This document shows positions 62,527 through 64,000 of a stretch of DNA of 64,000 bases, in pieces. Origin of the DNA: Longimicrobiaceae bacterium (GTDB lineage: Bacteria > Gemmatimonadota > Gemmatimonadetes > Longimicrobiales > Longimicrobiaceae); the NCBI GenBank assembly GCA_030146875.1, contig JASLAX010000007.1:14159-78158 (forward strand), read 5' to 3'. Each line of letters begins with the position of its first letter. The stretch's first letter is position 1. The notes beneath the pieces were generated by a model. It did not search any database, was not told the origin of the DNA, and was given only the letters and a program-made list of their open reading frames with translations. The position numbers and the translations under genes were made by a program.

Positions 62527-64000
62527 TCAGACGCCTCCCGCGCAGGTCGCCGGCCACGTCGTCGCGACGGCTAGGACGTCGGGCCCCCGCGCCGTCTCCT
62601 CCGCGATCTCCCTCAACCACGCCTCCGCGAGCCAGTCCGGTGCCTCCGCGAAGCCGAGCGAGCGGGCGTGGCGGAGGAGGATGCCGCGCGTGCGGGAATC
62701 CACGGCGGCACCGGCCATCGCGTGCACAGCGCGGACACCGCGCGGTCCGTGGGCCGCGAGCGGGTTCTCGCAGGCGCGGGCCTCCCACTCCGCGAGCGCC
62801 GTCGCCCGCAGGCGGTGGAGGGCCTGCACCTCCGCGCGAACCGCCGCGCCGCCCGCGATCGCCTCCGCCATCCCCGCCTCTCCGGCCCGCAGGACGGGGA
62901 CGGAGGCGATGGGCTGCGAGAGGAGGCGGTCGGCGACCTCGAGCCCCGAAGGGACGCGGCCGGAGCCCCAGCGGAGCCGCAGGTCGCGCCGCACCGCGTC
63001 GGGGACGGGGGAGGCGACCATCAGCAGCGAGACGAACGCGTCGTCCGCCGCCCCGTTCCGCCCGCCGGGCGAGAGCGCGGCGCCGTGGCCGGTCAGGACC
63101 TCGTCCTGGGCGGCGGTCAGGTAGCCGTTGCTGCGTCCGCTCACGGCCAGCATGGAGGCGACGTAGCCGTCGAAGGTGCGGGCGAAGATCTCCGGCGGGC
63201 GCTGCGCGTAGCGGCGGGAGGCCCCGGTGCCGCCGCGGACCGCCACCTCGGGCGGGGGCGGCATGCTGCGCGCGGCGGCGGCGAAGCGGTCGCGCAGGTT
63301 GCGGCGGACGGCCACCTCCGTGGCATAGCCGCCGCGCACGCCGTAGCGCGCCCGGGCGACCTGCCAGTCCAGGTCGTGCCCGATCTCGTGTGCCAGCGTA
63401 CCCACGCCGCTCTCCAGGGGGAGCGAGACGACGCGCGCCGCGGGCTCGTGCGTCGCTAGCGCCAGCCCCTCGCGGCCGGTGGGCCCGAACTGGAAGGTGG
63501 CGCCCTGCACGTCCAGGTAGGGGAGGACGGTCTCCAGGTCCGCCAGCGCGTCGCCCAGGGCGCGGAGGTAGAACGGGCGCCATGCGGAGGGCACGCCGCG
63601 CGCGAATCGCACGGCCTTCAGCCCGAAGCGCTGCTCCAGCTCCGAGGCGGTGGGGCCGGCGTCGCCGGGGTGCCACGGACGCTCCTGCGCGTAGGGGCGC
63701 AGCGCGACCGCCGTCTCCATCGCCAGGCGGGCCAGGACCGCGCGGGAGGCGCCTGCGGTGTCCGCCAGCGCGTGCTCCGCCACGAACGTCTCCTCCGTCC
63801 GCGCCCGGTCCAGCAGCCGCTCCACGCGGGCCGCGCGCGCGCGGTCGCCGCCGGTGCCGCGGTGCAGGGCCGCGTCGTGGCGGTGGACGGAGATCCAGAC
63901 GGCGGCCTGCGGCGGGTGCCACCCCTTCGCGGCCGTGCCCAGCCGGCGGGCCGCCCCGCGGCCCAGAGCGGGCGCCGGACGCCCGCTCGCCGGTGCGGCC
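62527..64000 (-). CDS. zinc metallopeptidase-like protein (N-terminus beyond the window)
   Basis: At least 490 residues; the frame stays open from the stop at 62527 to the right edge, with sensible sequence (for example AAVWISVHRHDAALHRG) upstream of a GTG at 63825, so the start is outside. The zinc motif GTLAHEIGHDLDWQV (HExxH plus aromatic/Asp) lies in the centre, preceded by the substrate-strand-like FGPTGREGLALATHEPAARVVSLP. The remainder is helical. The family is not clear; MEROPS-type gluzincin or metzincin assignment would need the third ligand. A secreted role is possible but the signal is not visible. Confidence 0.75.
   Translation of the reverse strand, partial: AAPASGRPAPALGRGAARRLGTAAKGWHPPQAAVWISVHRHDAALHRGTGGDRARAARVERLLDRARTEETFVAEHALADTAGASRAVLARLAMETAVALRPYAQERPWHPGDAGPTASELEQRFGLKAVRFARGVPSAWRPFYLRALGDALADLETVLPYLDVQGATFQFGPTGREGLALATHEPAARVVSLPLESGVGTLAHEIGHDLDWQVARARYGVRGGYATEVAVRRNLRDRFAAAARSMPPPPEVAVRGGTGASRRYAQRPPEIFARTFDGYVASMLAVSGRSNGYLTAAQDEVLTGHGAALSPGGRNGAADDAFVSLLMVASPVPDAVRRDLRLRWGSGRVPSGLEVADRLLSQPIASVPVLRAGEAGMAEAIAGGAAVRAEVQALHRLRATALAEWEARACENPLAAHGPRGVRAVHAMAGAAVDSRTRGILLRHARSLGFAEAPDWLAEAWLREIAEETARGPDVLAVATTWPATCAGGV

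Overview
The window is a 64 kb piece of a very GC-rich bacterial chromosome. The overall look is of a soil-type Gemmatimonadota, most likely Longimicrobiaceae. The grounds are the extreme GC bias, many SPAAQ/AAAQ-type signal peptides and lipoproteins, abundant two-component systems, CGCGGAG-type intergenic palindromes, and a small Cys-rich peptide with a pinensin-like leader. This placement is inference: there is no rRNA in the window and no search was run. No phage, plasmid or CRISPR is visible, and no tRNA was recognised. Recognisable promoters are sigma70-like (TTGAnn, 16-18 nt, TAnnTT). Operons are tight, with many ATGA, GTGA or TGATG stop/start overlaps.

Layout. 1-3.5 kb: a gene tail, then a secreted PPC-like protein and a BNR-repeat lipoprotein. 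3.5-7.3 kb (minus): a signalling operon of PAS-GAF histidine kinase, double-domain KaiC-like ATPase and single-domain response regulator. 7.7-8.7 kb: a gene remnant and wrbA. 9.2-13.7 kb: a four-gene BMP-type nucleoside ABC importer. 13.9-19.3 kb: an accessory stretch with a frameshifted alpha/beta hydrolase, an orphan pinensin-like RiPP precursor, dtd, maf, an HUH (IS200/RAYT-like) transposase bracketed by inverted REP-like repeats, a cupin, a methyltransferase with no ordinary start codon, and a cysteine hydrolase. 19.3-24.3 kb: a LOV (blue-light) hybrid histidine kinase diverging from a LytS-type kinase, a lectin-like lipoprotein and a second LytS-like protein that has lost its phospho-acceptor His. 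24.5-27.2 kb: an active/inactive pair of M16 peptidases.

27.4-43.2 kb is mostly housekeeping: prs-rplY-pth, a divergent membrane pyrophosphatase, ychF, dnaX-ybaB-recR, mglB-mglA-pgsA, and grpE-dnaJ, closed by a strong terminator. 43.3-46.9 kb: a papain-like protein, mnmA with a cysteine desulfurase (sulfur relay to tRNA), and a HIRAN-like protein. 46.9-47.3 kb holds two more REP-like copies. 47.3-55.4 kb (minus): bshB1 and a six-gene tripartite efflux operon (YIP1, TolC, MFP, ABC ATPase, two permeases). 55.5-64 kb: a secreted DUF protein, a divergent creatininase-like protein, a 1365-residue NtrY-like kinase, two secreted/lipoproteins and the C-terminal part of a zinc metalloprotease running off the window.

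The best leads for something undescribed are the kinase/KaiC/regulator operon, the LytS/lipoprotein/pseudo-LytS cassette beside a light sensor, the orphan lanthipeptide-like precursor, the REP/transposase family, and the pyrophosphatase with altered active-site residues.
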